NCBI GenBank assembly: GCA_946185485.1
Contig: CAMHJQ010000005.1
Span: 62,001 to 126,000 of the forward strand
DNA: 64,000 nucleotides
Reading direction: 5' to 3'
Origin: an uncultured Prevotellaceae bacterium
GTDB lineage: Bacteria; Bacteroidota; Bacteroidia; Bacteroidales; Bacteroidaceae
Position numbers and translations under genes: made by a program
The notes under the pieces: generated by a model
Seen by the model: the letters and a program-made list of their open reading frames with translations, nothing else
What the model was told of the DNA's origin: nothing
The model's database searches: none
Part shown: in pieces, positions 19,729 to 28,330 of the stretch
Layout of the letters: each line of letters opens with the position of its first letter
How positions within the stretch are numbered: the stretch's first letter is position 1

Positions 19729-20577
19729 TTATTCTTCTTTCAGAAGTAACGTGGAAAAACTGTCGGCTGCAAGGATGTCCTCGTAGTCGATGGTCATGGA
19801 GATGGTACGCCCGCTGACCTGTATCTCGCTGAGTTCGATGGTCAAAACCTTGTCATTGGGGAAAGTCATCTTCTTCAGTACGACAACGTTCCTGTAGCCA
19901 TGCTTGAAGTTCTTGCTCTTGTCAAGAACAAGCACGGGCTGGATGTCAAGGGTCTGGGCGTTGGTGGCTTTCGACAGTTTCTTGTCGTCGAGTTTGAACC
20001 TCAGTTCGTCTATGTCGAAACGGAGGTTGGTCTTGTTCTCCACGCTGAAGTCGATGAAGAAATACTCGCCGACCGTATAGACGTTGTTCAGACGCATCAC
20101 CATATGGTGCCGCTTGGTCTTCACGTTACGGTACTTGGCAGGGGAGTTCCATATCCTGCGTGCATAGTGTACGATTTCCTCTGTACTCATGCTAACGGCA
20201 GGGTTATGGAAGGCAGTGCGCTCGTTGAGTTGCACTTCCTTGTCACTCACGGCTTCCTCCATACGGGAGGTATAGATAAGGGCATACTGCGAACGGAACC
20301 GCTCGGTGACAACGGTAACGATGGCGACAATCTCACCATCCTCATGTTCGCCGTCCTTCGGCTTCACTCTGATGACATTCTCAATAGGCTTGTCGCCGAC
20401 AACCTTGTCGGTGGAGATATCCACCAGTCGGATAGGCTCGGAGGCCGTGATAACGGTTGTGACGTTCTCGTTGACGGTCAACTGCTCCATTTCCTGAAAA
20501 GTCTGCTGGGCAGACATGACCGTAGGGAAAGCCGCAAACAGAAGTGCGGCAATACGGAAAATCTTCATTGTTCTCAT
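19729..20577 (-). CDS. traN: Conjugative transfer protein TraN (VirB9-like)
   Basis: 282 residues with a signal peptide (cleaved after about residue 23, VMSAQQ). The body is beta-rich, with the DUF4138-type region (YRNVKTKRHHMVMRLNNVY, then FFIDFSVENKTNLRFDIDEL) typical of Bacteroidetes TraN. It corresponds to the VirB9 outer-membrane core of the secretion channel. Lies between traM and traO, as in Bacteroides conjugative transposons. Confidence 0.88.
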   Translation of the reverse strand: MRTMKIFRIAALLFAAFPTVMSAQQTFQEMEQLTVNENVTTVITASEPIRLVDISTDKVVGDKPIENVIRVKPKDGEHEDGEIVAIVTVVTERFRSQYALIYTSRMEEAVSDKEVQLNERTAFHNPAVSMSTEEIVHYARRIWNSPAKYRNVKTKRHHMVMRLNNVYTVGEYFFIDFSVENKTNLRFDIDELRFKLDDKKLSKATNAQTLDIQPVLVLDKSKNFKHGYRNVVVLKKMTFPNDKVLTIELSEIQVSGRTISMTIDYEDILAADSFSTLLLKEE

Positions 20578-20590
20578 AACTTATAGGTTT

Positions 20591-21892
20591 TTATTTTCTA
20601 TTATTCCTGTTGCCTCCACGGCTACCGCCGCCGGAGCCTGACTTTTTCTGCTGGCCGTTGACCAGGAACACTTGCGTACCGTATTTCAGGCGTACCTTAT
20701 TCTTTTTGATGGCCTTTGCGATGGCCTGTGAGGTACGCTGGTAGGCCTGCTGCATGGCAGTGGCGGCCCATTGGGTTACGCTCGTGCTGGTGTTCATACC
20801 GTCGTTGATGTTCATGCTTCCATTCAGTGCCTGGCTGCCGACATCCTTCGCTGTCTCGCGGAACTGGCTCTGCGGGACATAAAGACCCTCCAAGCCATCG
20901 GTGTCGAAGATAGAAAGGCTGACCTTATAGAGTTCATCACCAACAAGGATGCTCTCTATCTTTCCCTTCACTCTCTGGCTGCCGAAGCCGCTCATCGTGC
21001 AGTACAAATAACTGCCTTTCTTCATCACAACGTCATTGATCTGAATCTCGTCAAGGAGCCTGAGCCTCACACGGGTACCGTCAACGGCTTTCACCTCTTC
21101 ATCGATGATAGCCTTGATCATGTGGCTCTCGTTCTCGTTCACGCTGAGCGTATTGAAGTAGTCGGTGGTTTCCTTGACTTTCTTCACAACGGCATTATCT
21201 TGGGCATCCTCATCCAAGGCACGGACGGGCTTGTTGCCGTCATCTTCGACATCGCCAACTTTCTTCTCGCCTTCGTCCTTGATACTGTCCTTCTTAGCTT
21301 GTGAAGCGGCTGCTGCTGCATCCGCAAGGGCCTGCCCGGCTGCACCGCCACGCTGACGGAGCATGTTCAGGTCTCTGTCGAACTCGTTCATCATATCCTG
21401 CTTACGCAGTTCTGCCATTTTCGCACGCTCTTCTGGAGTGAGGTCTTGTAGGAACTCGTCGGAAGAGAGGTCTTGGCCGCGTCTCGCACTCTGGTTGAGA
21501 CGGTCACGCGCAGCCTTCAGTTTCTCTTCACGCTCGCGCTGTAGGCTGTCCTGACGGATTTTCTCGTATTCCTCATCGCTATAGCGACTACTGAAATCCT
21601 CTTTTTTCTTCAAACTGTCGATGTCGGTCTCGATGCTCTGCATGGCTGAGCGGTCACTGATGTTTCCATAGACCTTCTCGACATTCTCTCTCTTACCGCC
21701 GATATCATCACGCAGGTTGGCCGATGGCAACTCTGCATTCAGATACTCGGTGGTTGTAAGCCCCGTATCTTCCTTATCCTCTATCTCCGTGCCGAAGAGG
21801 TCTATCATAAGATAGCCGATAAGCAGCAGTCCGGGATAGAGGATGGCGGGGTACTTGTATTTTGGCTTGCGCCAGTCAATCTTCTTATTCAT
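20591..21892 (-). CDS. traM: Conjugative transfer protein TraM (VirB10-like)
   Basis: 433 residues. One N-terminal membrane segment (about 14-32) is followed by a long charged coiled-coil region and a C-terminal beta domain (EEVKAVDGTRVRLRLLDEI, then YGTQVFLVNG), the layout of VirB10/TraM. The extreme C-terminus is a basic GSGGG-type tail. VirB10 spans the envelope and links inner and outer membrane complexes. Its start overlaps the end of traL by 8 bases. Confidence 0.88.
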   Translation of the reverse strand: MNKKIDWRKPKYKYPAILYPGLLLIGYLMIDLFGTEIEDKEDTGLTTTEYLNAELPSANLRDDIGGKRENVEKVYGNISDRSAMQSIETDIDSLKKKEDFSSRYSDEEYEKIRQDSLQREREEKLKAARDRLNQSARRGQDLSSDEFLQDLTPEERAKMAELRKQDMMNEFDRDLNMLRQRGGAAGQALADAAAAASQAKKDSIKDEGEKKVGDVEDDGNKPVRALDEDAQDNAVVKKVKETTDYFNTLSVNENESHMIKAIIDEEVKAVDGTRVRLRLLDEIQINDVVMKKGSYLYCTMSGFGSQRVKGKIESILVGDELYKVSLSIFDTDGLEGLYVPQSQFRETAKDVGSQALNGSMNINDGMNTSTSVTQWAATAMQQAYQRTSQAIAKAIKKNKVRLKYGTQVFLVNGQQKKSGSGGGSRGGNRNNRK

Positions 21893-22232
21893 AGTTCATT
21901 TCATTTATTGTGTGACTCTTCACGCCACGATCCTTCATGACCGAATCCACGCGCTCCACGGCAGTAACCTTACGGGTGCTTTGGGAGTGGTAGGCGCTGC
22001 AGAGTCTAAAAACGTTCAGGATGAAAAGCATGATGACAAAACCGAACACGATAATAAGGAAGGCGTGACGGTTCTCGGTGGCCCATCGCTGTATGCGCTC
22101 TGCACACCAGGCAAGACCTGACACGCGGGCAAACTTCTCGCCTGCGGCCTTGTCGCGCTCGTAACGCTCCTTATACTTGGGGTCATCCTTATCAGGAACT
22201 TTTTCCCCAACGAAAAATTTCTTCCAGCCCAT
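21885..22232 (-). CDS. traL: Conjugative transfer protein TraL
   Basis: 115 residues. A charged cytoplasmic N-terminus is followed by one membrane helix near residues 57-75 (AFLIIVFGFVIMLFIL) and a short periplasmic tail. Size, topology and position between traK and traM match TraL of Bacteroidetes conjugation loci. Confidence 0.8.
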   Translation of the reverse strand: MGWKKFFVGEKVPDKDDPKYKERYERDKAAGEKFARVSGLAWCAERIQRWATENRHAFLIIVFGFVIMLFILNVFRLCSAYHSQSTRKVTAVERVDSVMKDRGVKSHTINEMNYE

Positions 22233-22249
22233 AATATATCACGTTTTAA

Positions 22250-22867
22250 TTAGAAGTCGCCTTTCTTTCTCTGCTCTAAGTCTTTGTTAAGCAGCGTGCG
22301 CCAGTTCGTTATCATAAGCCCGTGGGGGTTATTCTCCGTGCGGGGCACACGCTTGACCTCTCCGGCGGTGATAAGTTCACGCATGAGGATGTTCGTTCTG
22401 CGCTCGATCCTCTGACGGCCATAGTAGGTGAACTGCATCTTGTCCTTGTCGAACTTGATGCTGTCACAGAAAATGGAGAATACTGCGCTCGTACCCATGA
22501 TGTTATTGTAGAAACCCTTTTCTTTCAACGCATTGTACTGGGCAAGTCCTGTCTCATCGACCAGGTACATAGCCTTATCCATTGTGTACTTGATGTACTT
22601 GTCATCAGGTGCCAGCGTGAAGAAAAGGTGGTGGAAGAGTTCGATATGGCTCTTCGCTTCCACGTCAAGGGTCTCGCTCATGTCACTCTGGCTCACCATG
22701 ATAGGCACATGGTTGCTGTCAAGGACATAGACTTTCTTGTGTGCGTCATCCACCATTCCCTTTGCCGTGAACAGTGCGATGACGCTGATGATGATGCAGC
22801 CAAGCATGAACATGAGACTGACAATCATCGTCAGTTTGATCTTGTTTTCCAGATTCTTGATAACCAT
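22250..22867 (-). CDS. traK: Conjugative transfer protein TraK (VirB8-like)
   Basis: 205 residues. An N-terminal membrane helix (about 13-35) is followed by a periplasmic domain with the TraK pattern (SHIELFHHLFFTLAPDDKYI, then YYGRQRIER). VirB8-type proteins scaffold the inner-membrane complex. Synteny traJ-traK-traL-traM is conserved here. Confidence 0.88.
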   Translation of the reverse strand: MVIKNLENKIKLTMIVSLMFMLGCIIISVIALFTAKGMVDDAHKKVYVLDSNHVPIMVSQSDMSETLDVEAKSHIELFHHLFFTLAPDDKYIKYTMDKAMYLVDETGLAQYNALKEKGFYNNIMGTSAVFSIFCDSIKFDKDKMQFTYYGRQRIERRTNILMRELITAGEVKRVPRTENNPHGLMITNWRTLLNKDLEQRKKGDF

Positions 22868-22902
22868 AACTATATTACGAAATTACGAAATTAAAAATTC
22901 AA

Positions 22903-24039
22903 CTAAAGCAGTTTGCCTTTGGCACTGTTGCTCATCTGAGAGGCGACACCCTCACCGAAACTACGGGCTGAGAAGGTTGTATCGCCCTCTGGTATCATCC
23001 ATGCGGCCAGGTCTGGCACGATGGAAAGGCATTTCACTGATACGATGCTTGCTGCCAGCAGATAACCTGCTGTCATGAATGCGGCTTTCACATAGCCCAT
23101 GAACACCTCCGGCGTTTCGCTGATGGTCTCCAGTTGGTCTATCTGAATGGAGAGCACAATATCAAACAACAGCAAGACATAGAAGCCAACAAAATACAGC
23201 ATCGCACCGTAGAAATGAACCGTCAAATAGCGCGTGAGCCACTTTGCCCACGCTCCTTCCCATTTCGGGAGGATGCTAAACGCCCACATGATGGGGCCGA
23301 AGATAGTCAGCATTCCCAACATGATCTGCTGAATATAGATGGTCGCCCACCAGCCGATACGGTAGATGACAAGGGCAAGGAAGATGACTATCTTGTCAAG
23401 GCCGACCATCAGGCCCGCGAACGTGCTGAAACCATTGGCGATGGCTGCCTGCTTGCCTTGCTCTACCGTCGTTTCCGTTCCGGCACTCTCGCCTGCGGAC
23501 TCCTGTACCTTGGGACTAAGGACGGTGTTATAGGCCGCTTTCAGCGAACCGTCCTTCTCGAAATACATCGTGTCACGCTTGATGATAAGCGGTTTGAGTT
23601 CATCGAACTTATCCTGCACCTGTGCCGCCTCCGCTTCGTACAAATCATGCGTGTACGAACCGATACAGTTAGGTATGTATGCCAGTCCATCAAGGAAACT
23701 GTACCCACCATACGACGGGTACCACCAGAACATGACAATGGCAATGCCAAGCACGCGGATGATCTTCAGCGGGTCGAAAGGCTCGCCTTTGAGCATCATC
23801 TTGTAGGCCATGCCGGCTGCTGCGATGATGGCGAACAGTGCGCCAAGGCACATGCACATCTGCAGGATCATGAAGAACGGGCCGCCCTCGCCTGTAAACG
23901 AGGCATCGGTCAGGAACTCATTCGTCTGGAAGATGACATCATCGATTTCCTCTTCAAACAGTTCCATGCCGATGGTGTTAACCAGGTTACTCAGGTCCTC
24001 ACCGCCTTCTGCGGCTAAGAATAATGATGAAAATGCCAT
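22903..24039 (-). CDS. traJ: Conjugative transfer protein TraJ (VirB6-like)
   Basis: 378 residues with about six hydrophobic segments, among them FFMILQMCMCLGALFAIIAA, IMLGMLTIFGPIMWAFSILP and AMLYFVGFYVLLLFDIVL. WEGAWAKWLTRYL is typical of TraJ/VirB6. It is the polytopic inner-membrane component of the channel. Located upstream of traK as expected. Confidence 0.88.
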   Translation of the reverse strand: MAFSSLFLAAEGGEDLSNLVNTIGMELFEEEIDDVIFQTNEFLTDASFTGEGGPFFMILQMCMCLGALFAIIAAAGMAYKMMLKGEPFDPLKIIRVLGIAIVMFWWYPSYGGYSFLDGLAYIPNCIGSYTHDLYEAEAAQVQDKFDELKPLIIKRDTMYFEKDGSLKAAYNTVLSPKVQESAGESAGTETTVEQGKQAAIANGFSTFAGLMVGLDKIVIFLALVIYRIGWWATIYIQQIMLGMLTIFGPIMWAFSILPKWEGAWAKWLTRYLTVHFYGAMLYFVGFYVLLLFDIVLSIQIDQLETISETPEVFMGYVKAAFMTAGYLLAASIVSVKCLSIVPDLAAWMIPEGDTTFSARSFGEGVASQMSNSAKGKLL

Positions 24040-24073
24040 AGCAATATATCTTTTGTTTTTTTATTAATACTTC

Positions 24074-24832
24074 TTAGTCTATACTCAGGCCTGCGCCACT
24101 ACTGCTACCACTGCCGCCGCTGCCACCTACACGCATGGCGGTACGCCAGCGGGCAAAGCAGCTTACGGCATGACGGCCTACCGCCGTCTTGGGTGGTATG
24201 GTCGCATCCACATATTTCTTCAAGAGTTTATGACCGCTCCACTCATTAAGTGCACCGACAAGTTCCGTGTTATAGCGAACCAAATCCTTATACATAAGGA
24301 TGTAGGACTTCTGCCGCTCACTGTTGGGCATATAGCAGTCTTGGACGTTCCTAATGGCAGCATCGATGGCATTGTAGACATTCTGCCAGCGTCGCTTGTC
24401 AGCAGACGTGCCGCCACAGGAAACTATCTTGTTGATGTTCTTCTGGAACATCTCTTTCTTATGCTCCACCTTCTCTTTTTCTGATGCCCAAGCAAGGTCA
24501 ATCTGCCTGTCGGCAAGATTCAGGGCTTCAATCTTCGCACGCTCTTTCAGACACGAGTCTATTTCTTCCGCATAAGGCACTTCATTATGCAGACTATAAT
24601 AGGTATAGAGCCTGTAGGCTTGCTTATTCGTCTCTGGTGCCCAAGAACGATAGGATTTATGAAGCAAGTCATAATACCACTGGAAATTACTGCCTCCAAG
24701 ATTTCCTGTTCCAGTCTCGGCAACAGTAAACTGGTTCATCACCACTTCGTCATGATTGAACGTCATGGACTGTGCAGCGACTCGCACTTCTACTAATGGC
24801 AGTAGTATTGCTATAAGAATAAATCTCTTCAT
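24074..24832 (-). CDS. Secreted DUF5045-like protein, third of a related trio
   Basis: 252 residues with a signal peptide (about 1-20). The middle is helical with a charged pattern (EIDSCLKERAKIEALNLADR) that I associate with DUF5045 proteins next to traJ, from memory. The C-terminus has IPPKTAV, then FARWRTA, and ends in a Gly/Ser tail. The same ending pattern occurs in the two genes upstream. It occupies the traH/traI position and probably acts in the periplasm. Confidence 0.65.
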   Translation of the reverse strand: MKRFILIAILLPLVEVRVAAQSMTFNHDEVVMNQFTVAETGTGNLGGSNFQWYYDLLHKSYRSWAPETNKQAYRLYTYYSLHNEVPYAEEIDSCLKERAKIEALNLADRQIDLAWASEKEKVEHKKEMFQKNINKIVSCGGTSADKRRWQNVYNAIDAAIRNVQDCYMPNSERQKSYILMYKDLVRYNTELVGALNEWSGHKLLKKYVDATIPPKTAVGRHAVSCFARWRTAMRVGGSGGSGSSSGAGLSID

Positions 24833-24852
24833 AACCTTTTCTTTTTTAGGCG

Positions 24853-25680
24853 TTACTTACGCCCCTTCTGGGCTGCTTTCCAACGCCCAAAGGCATCATC
24901 ACAGATTTCGCGGACGGTCTTATGAGGAATAAGGCTCTGAGTCCAGAAGCCCGTCCTGACATGGATATATTTCCAGAGAGAGAAATAGCCTTGGTCAACG
25001 ACCATGCGTATATGTGCCAGTGCATCGTCAATCTCCTGAAGGATAGTCATGATGTTAGCCGTCGTACAGGCAGCGGGTGGTGTACTTCCTGCAGGAATGG
25101 CATATAGCGCAAGTTGCTTACAGGAACTGACGATACGCGCTGCATCGTTATAGACGCTCGTTACCACGCCTTCGGCAATTTTAAAGATAACGGAATCGCT
25201 CTCAGCAATGGGGAACTGCACGGTGTTAAACCAATCCCAGGCATCTTTCGGATTTTTAATCTCGCTGATGCCCTGCTGTATGCGGTACTCGCGCTCTGCA
25301 ATCATCTTGCGGTAACGGTCGATAAGGTCTTGTGTACCTTCGACCTTCTCTTTCACATCCTCATAGGTATTATACACGCTGAAAACCACCGATGCACTCT
25401 CATAGATAATATCTATCAAGTCAAAAAGCCTGGTGTACTTATCCAGTTCGGTATTGATATCCCGATAGTTCACGTTGGCCTCTTTGCAGTTTTCATGCAA
25501 TACCTTGTTAGCCTGCTCAATGGTGCTGCGGGCAATGACAATACCACGAAGACGTTTGTGGTCGTCAATACCGGCTTCGACACTCGTGAAGTCGAAACGC
25601 CAAGATTGGCTATAGGCTCTCCCTACAGGAAAGGCCATCAGCACTAACAGAATAGCAATATGTAAAACACTTCTTCTCAT
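24853..25680 (-). CDS. Secreted protein, second of a related trio
   Basis: 275 residues with a signal peptide (ending near residue 24, RAYSQS). Mainly helical. The C-terminus has IPHKTVREICDDAFGRWKAA, which lines up with the ending of the next gene's product (IPPKT, FARWRTA). Family not recognised beyond that. Periplasmic, in the tra operon 2 bases after the previous gene. Confidence 0.65.
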   Translation of the reverse strand: MRRSVLHIAILLVLMAFPVGRAYSQSWRFDFTSVEAGIDDHKRLRGIVIARSTIEQANKVLHENCKEANVNYRDINTELDKYTRLFDLIDIIYESASVVFSVYNTYEDVKEKVEGTQDLIDRYRKMIAEREYRIQQGISEIKNPKDAWDWFNTVQFPIAESDSVIFKIAEGVVTSVYNDAARIVSSCKQLALYAIPAGSTPPAACTTANIMTILQEIDDALAHIRMVVDQGYFSLWKYIHVRTGFWTQSLIPHKTVREICDDAFGRWKAAQKGRK

Positions 25681-25682
25681 CT

Positions 25683-28271
25683 TCAGGATCCTCCATTGTT
25701 TCGTCGTCGTGTACTGTCACTCTCAAGGGCATTATAGGTTGCCTCGCGCCAACGCTCAAAACTCTCGTTGCTGCGACGGCGGTTAAGCCCTTGCTCGATG
25801 GCGTTCATCACCTTCGCCTTCAAGAAGTCGCCGATGGTACGCTTGGAATAAAGGAACTTCTCTACCAACACGAGGTTGGCATAGATTTTCGTAAGGCGGT
25901 AGTCCACCTCACGGGCAATGGCCAGACGGTCGCTGACCCACAGTAGATGTATCTCATCGCCCTCATCTTCTTTCACTTCGGGCTGCGAATACTCGTATTC
26001 AAGTTCAATAGTACAGCCGGGATGGTCTTCCATGAGTTCCCGCTGGCGAGCACTCACTGCATCGGCACGCTCCTTCTCAGTCGTATCGTCGCCAAAGGTC
26101 ATGATATCAACGACATCGCTGGAACTGTAGTCTGTTTTTAAAGCCCAGTTCACACCAAGAATACTTCTATGGTAACGGATGAACAGGAACCAACTCTCGC
26201 CCCTGACCTTTACAAGGTCTGCGGTAAACTCGATGACGCTGTTCATCAGACTTGGGCTTTGACCGCGACGCACGAAGGTATAGCCGACCCAATGGCCTTC
26301 ATCAAGCCATGATATCTGATACGTTGCAGCCAATTCGTGCATCACGGCAGGGATGCGATAGACATCATCGGTCTCCCCTGCATAGTCGTTGATAAGTTCT
26401 GTACGGGCATAGTCAACCTGATCGAGATTGCTCTGGGCGGTACTCTTCTTACCTTTAAGATCCCTGATGCGGTCTTCGCACTTGGTTATCTTCTTATCAA
26501 TGGCTGCATAATCCTTCGGATCTGCTTCGCCACGCTCAATTTGAAGTTGTTTGATTTGGGCCTCCAATTCAACAATCTCCGCATCATAGCCCGCAATTTC
26601 GGTACGAAGTTCTTGAATACGCTCATCGTAGGTTGACGTGTCCATGCCCTCACCCTCTTCCAAGGTGGTGCTCATGGCATACTCCTTGGAATCGTTATTA
26701 AGGGGTGAATGGTGGGGGTTGACTTTCCATTGGAAAGAACCTTCGCCAAGTTTCGCACCGCCTTCACAGTTCATCACGAAATTAACCGTATAGCAGCCTT
26801 GCAGTTTCTTTTCATCGGCTTGGCTGTAGTATTGCTTGCTGTCCTTACCTATCTGATAGTTCTTGGCGGTCACATCGCTGCTATTGTCAATCTGATCCTG
26901 CATCTTGGCTTCAACCAACTTCTGCTGCATATGCGCCTCGAAGACGCGCTCATCCATCGTCTGGGAGTCAAACCACTCCTCATAGACTTCGCCGTAGTTG
27001 TTCCAGGAGCGATAGACCGTGATATCATAGGCATAGGAATGGCCGATGACATTATCCTGACTGCCACGCCAGATATAGTAACTATTCAAAGAATAGTAAA
27101 TCGAATAGGTATATTCGTTCTGCGAACGATTCAGTTCATTGACTCGTGACTGCGACCATCCGGCATAACTCTCGCTGTTGGATTTCACCTGTGCCAGTTG
27201 AGAGGATGTAGGATAAAAGTCGCTGCCACCGTCAAAGCGCGTCCACTCGCCGCGTCCGTAAGTGATATTATCCTTGACGGAGGTGTCAGGGGTATATTGC
27301 GAAACAAGTTCGCTACCGCTATCCCTATAGTAAATATACCAACGCTGCTTATAGTAGCGGTTGGCAAGGGAGTTGATGTAGTTGCTCATGTAGTTGCTGA
27401 TATTGTACGAATCCCATTGGAAGAGATTAGCAACACCAAGGCTGTCGGCAGAGCCGATCTGACTGAGCAACAGATTCTTTACATTCGCAGGCTCCTTCAA
27501 CTCCTCATACATATCCTTGAACTCGTTGCCCAAGTCCCATAGTTCCTTGGGCTTCATATGGAACACCTCACCAACCTTGCTCGCATTGACCCACAAGGAA
27601 TCAAGCGTGCTGACTCCTGCACCGGCAAGCGCACTGCCAGCCTGTAGCAGATTGTCAAGGTCAAGTTTAAGATCTTCTTTTGCCAGGTTAAAGTCAAACT
27701 CCGTCAGCCTGTCCCAAACGCCTTCCCAATCGACATTGCCAAGTTGGGCAAGGTCAAACAGGAAAAGCAGGTCATCGTTGATGGCCAGCCATGCGATATC
27801 CTTGAAGGAAAGGCGTCCGTTGGTGACAACCGTCTCGAACTGCATGCACAGTTGCTTCACCTCAGTGGTGATCTTATAAAGATACGGCCCCCAGAACAGT
27901 GCCTTGTCGGGATGCTCGACCATTAGACAGGCGACATCCCATATCTTCGGCATGATACGGTTGCTCACCATGTCATAGATTCGCTTATAGTAATAGTTCT
28001 CCTCCGAAGAGAAAAGTCCGGCATCCTTCATGGCCTTGCGGTCCATCCACTTCGTCAGGAAGATGCCAGCCGTGGCGACCTCTGCCGCTGTGTATTCATC
28101 AAGGATATCCTCAATGGCCTCTCGGCTCATTTCCTCTGTACCCCACTCAGCAGTGAGGGCAGCGAACATCGCAGCAGTGGTCTTTACGTCCACATTCACA
28201 CTGTAGTATTGGGCTCTTGTTCCAAGAGCCGAACAAAGCAGGACGGTGAAAATGAGGACAAACTTCTTCAT
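25683..28271 (-). CDS. Large secreted transfer-operon protein, first of a related trio
   Basis: 862 residues with a signal peptide (MKKFVLIFTVLLCSALGTRA). The N-terminal 400 residues are helical, the middle is Tyr/Ser-rich and beta-like, and a long coiled coil lies near 545-620. The C-terminus has NESFERWREATYNAL, matching the FxRWRxA ending of the next two products. It resembles 'plasmid transfer proteins' of Bacteroidales, but I cannot name a domain. Follows traG directly and is probably a periplasmic or surface part of the mating apparatus. Confidence 0.7.
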   Translation of the reverse strand: MKKFVLIFTVLLCSALGTRAQYYSVNVDVKTTAAMFAALTAEWGTEEMSREAIEDILDEYTAAEVATAGIFLTKWMDRKAMKDAGLFSSEENYYYKRIYDMVSNRIMPKIWDVACLMVEHPDKALFWGPYLYKITTEVKQLCMQFETVVTNGRLSFKDIAWLAINDDLLFLFDLAQLGNVDWEGVWDRLTEFDFNLAKEDLKLDLDNLLQAGSALAGAGVSTLDSLWVNASKVGEVFHMKPKELWDLGNEFKDMYEELKEPANVKNLLLSQIGSADSLGVANLFQWDSYNISNYMSNYINSLANRYYKQRWYIYYRDSGSELVSQYTPDTSVKDNITYGRGEWTRFDGGSDFYPTSSQLAQVKSNSESYAGWSQSRVNELNRSQNEYTYSIYYSLNSYYIWRGSQDNVIGHSYAYDITVYRSWNNYGEVYEEWFDSQTMDERVFEAHMQQKLVEAKMQDQIDNSSDVTAKNYQIGKDSKQYYSQADEKKLQGCYTVNFVMNCEGGAKLGEGSFQWKVNPHHSPLNNDSKEYAMSTTLEEGEGMDTSTYDERIQELRTEIAGYDAEIVELEAQIKQLQIERGEADPKDYAAIDKKITKCEDRIRDLKGKKSTAQSNLDQVDYARTELINDYAGETDDVYRIPAVMHELAATYQISWLDEGHWVGYTFVRRGQSPSLMNSVIEFTADLVKVRGESWFLFIRYHRSILGVNWALKTDYSSSDVVDIMTFGDDTTEKERADAVSARQRELMEDHPGCTIELEYEYSQPEVKEDEGDEIHLLWVSDRLAIAREVDYRLTKIYANLVLVEKFLYSKRTIGDFLKAKVMNAIEQGLNRRRSNESFERWREATYNALESDSTRRRNNGGS

Positions 28272-28330
28272 AAGCAGTTTCTATATTTTCATATTATAAT
28301 ATTTATATATTTCTGTAATATCTTGTTTTC

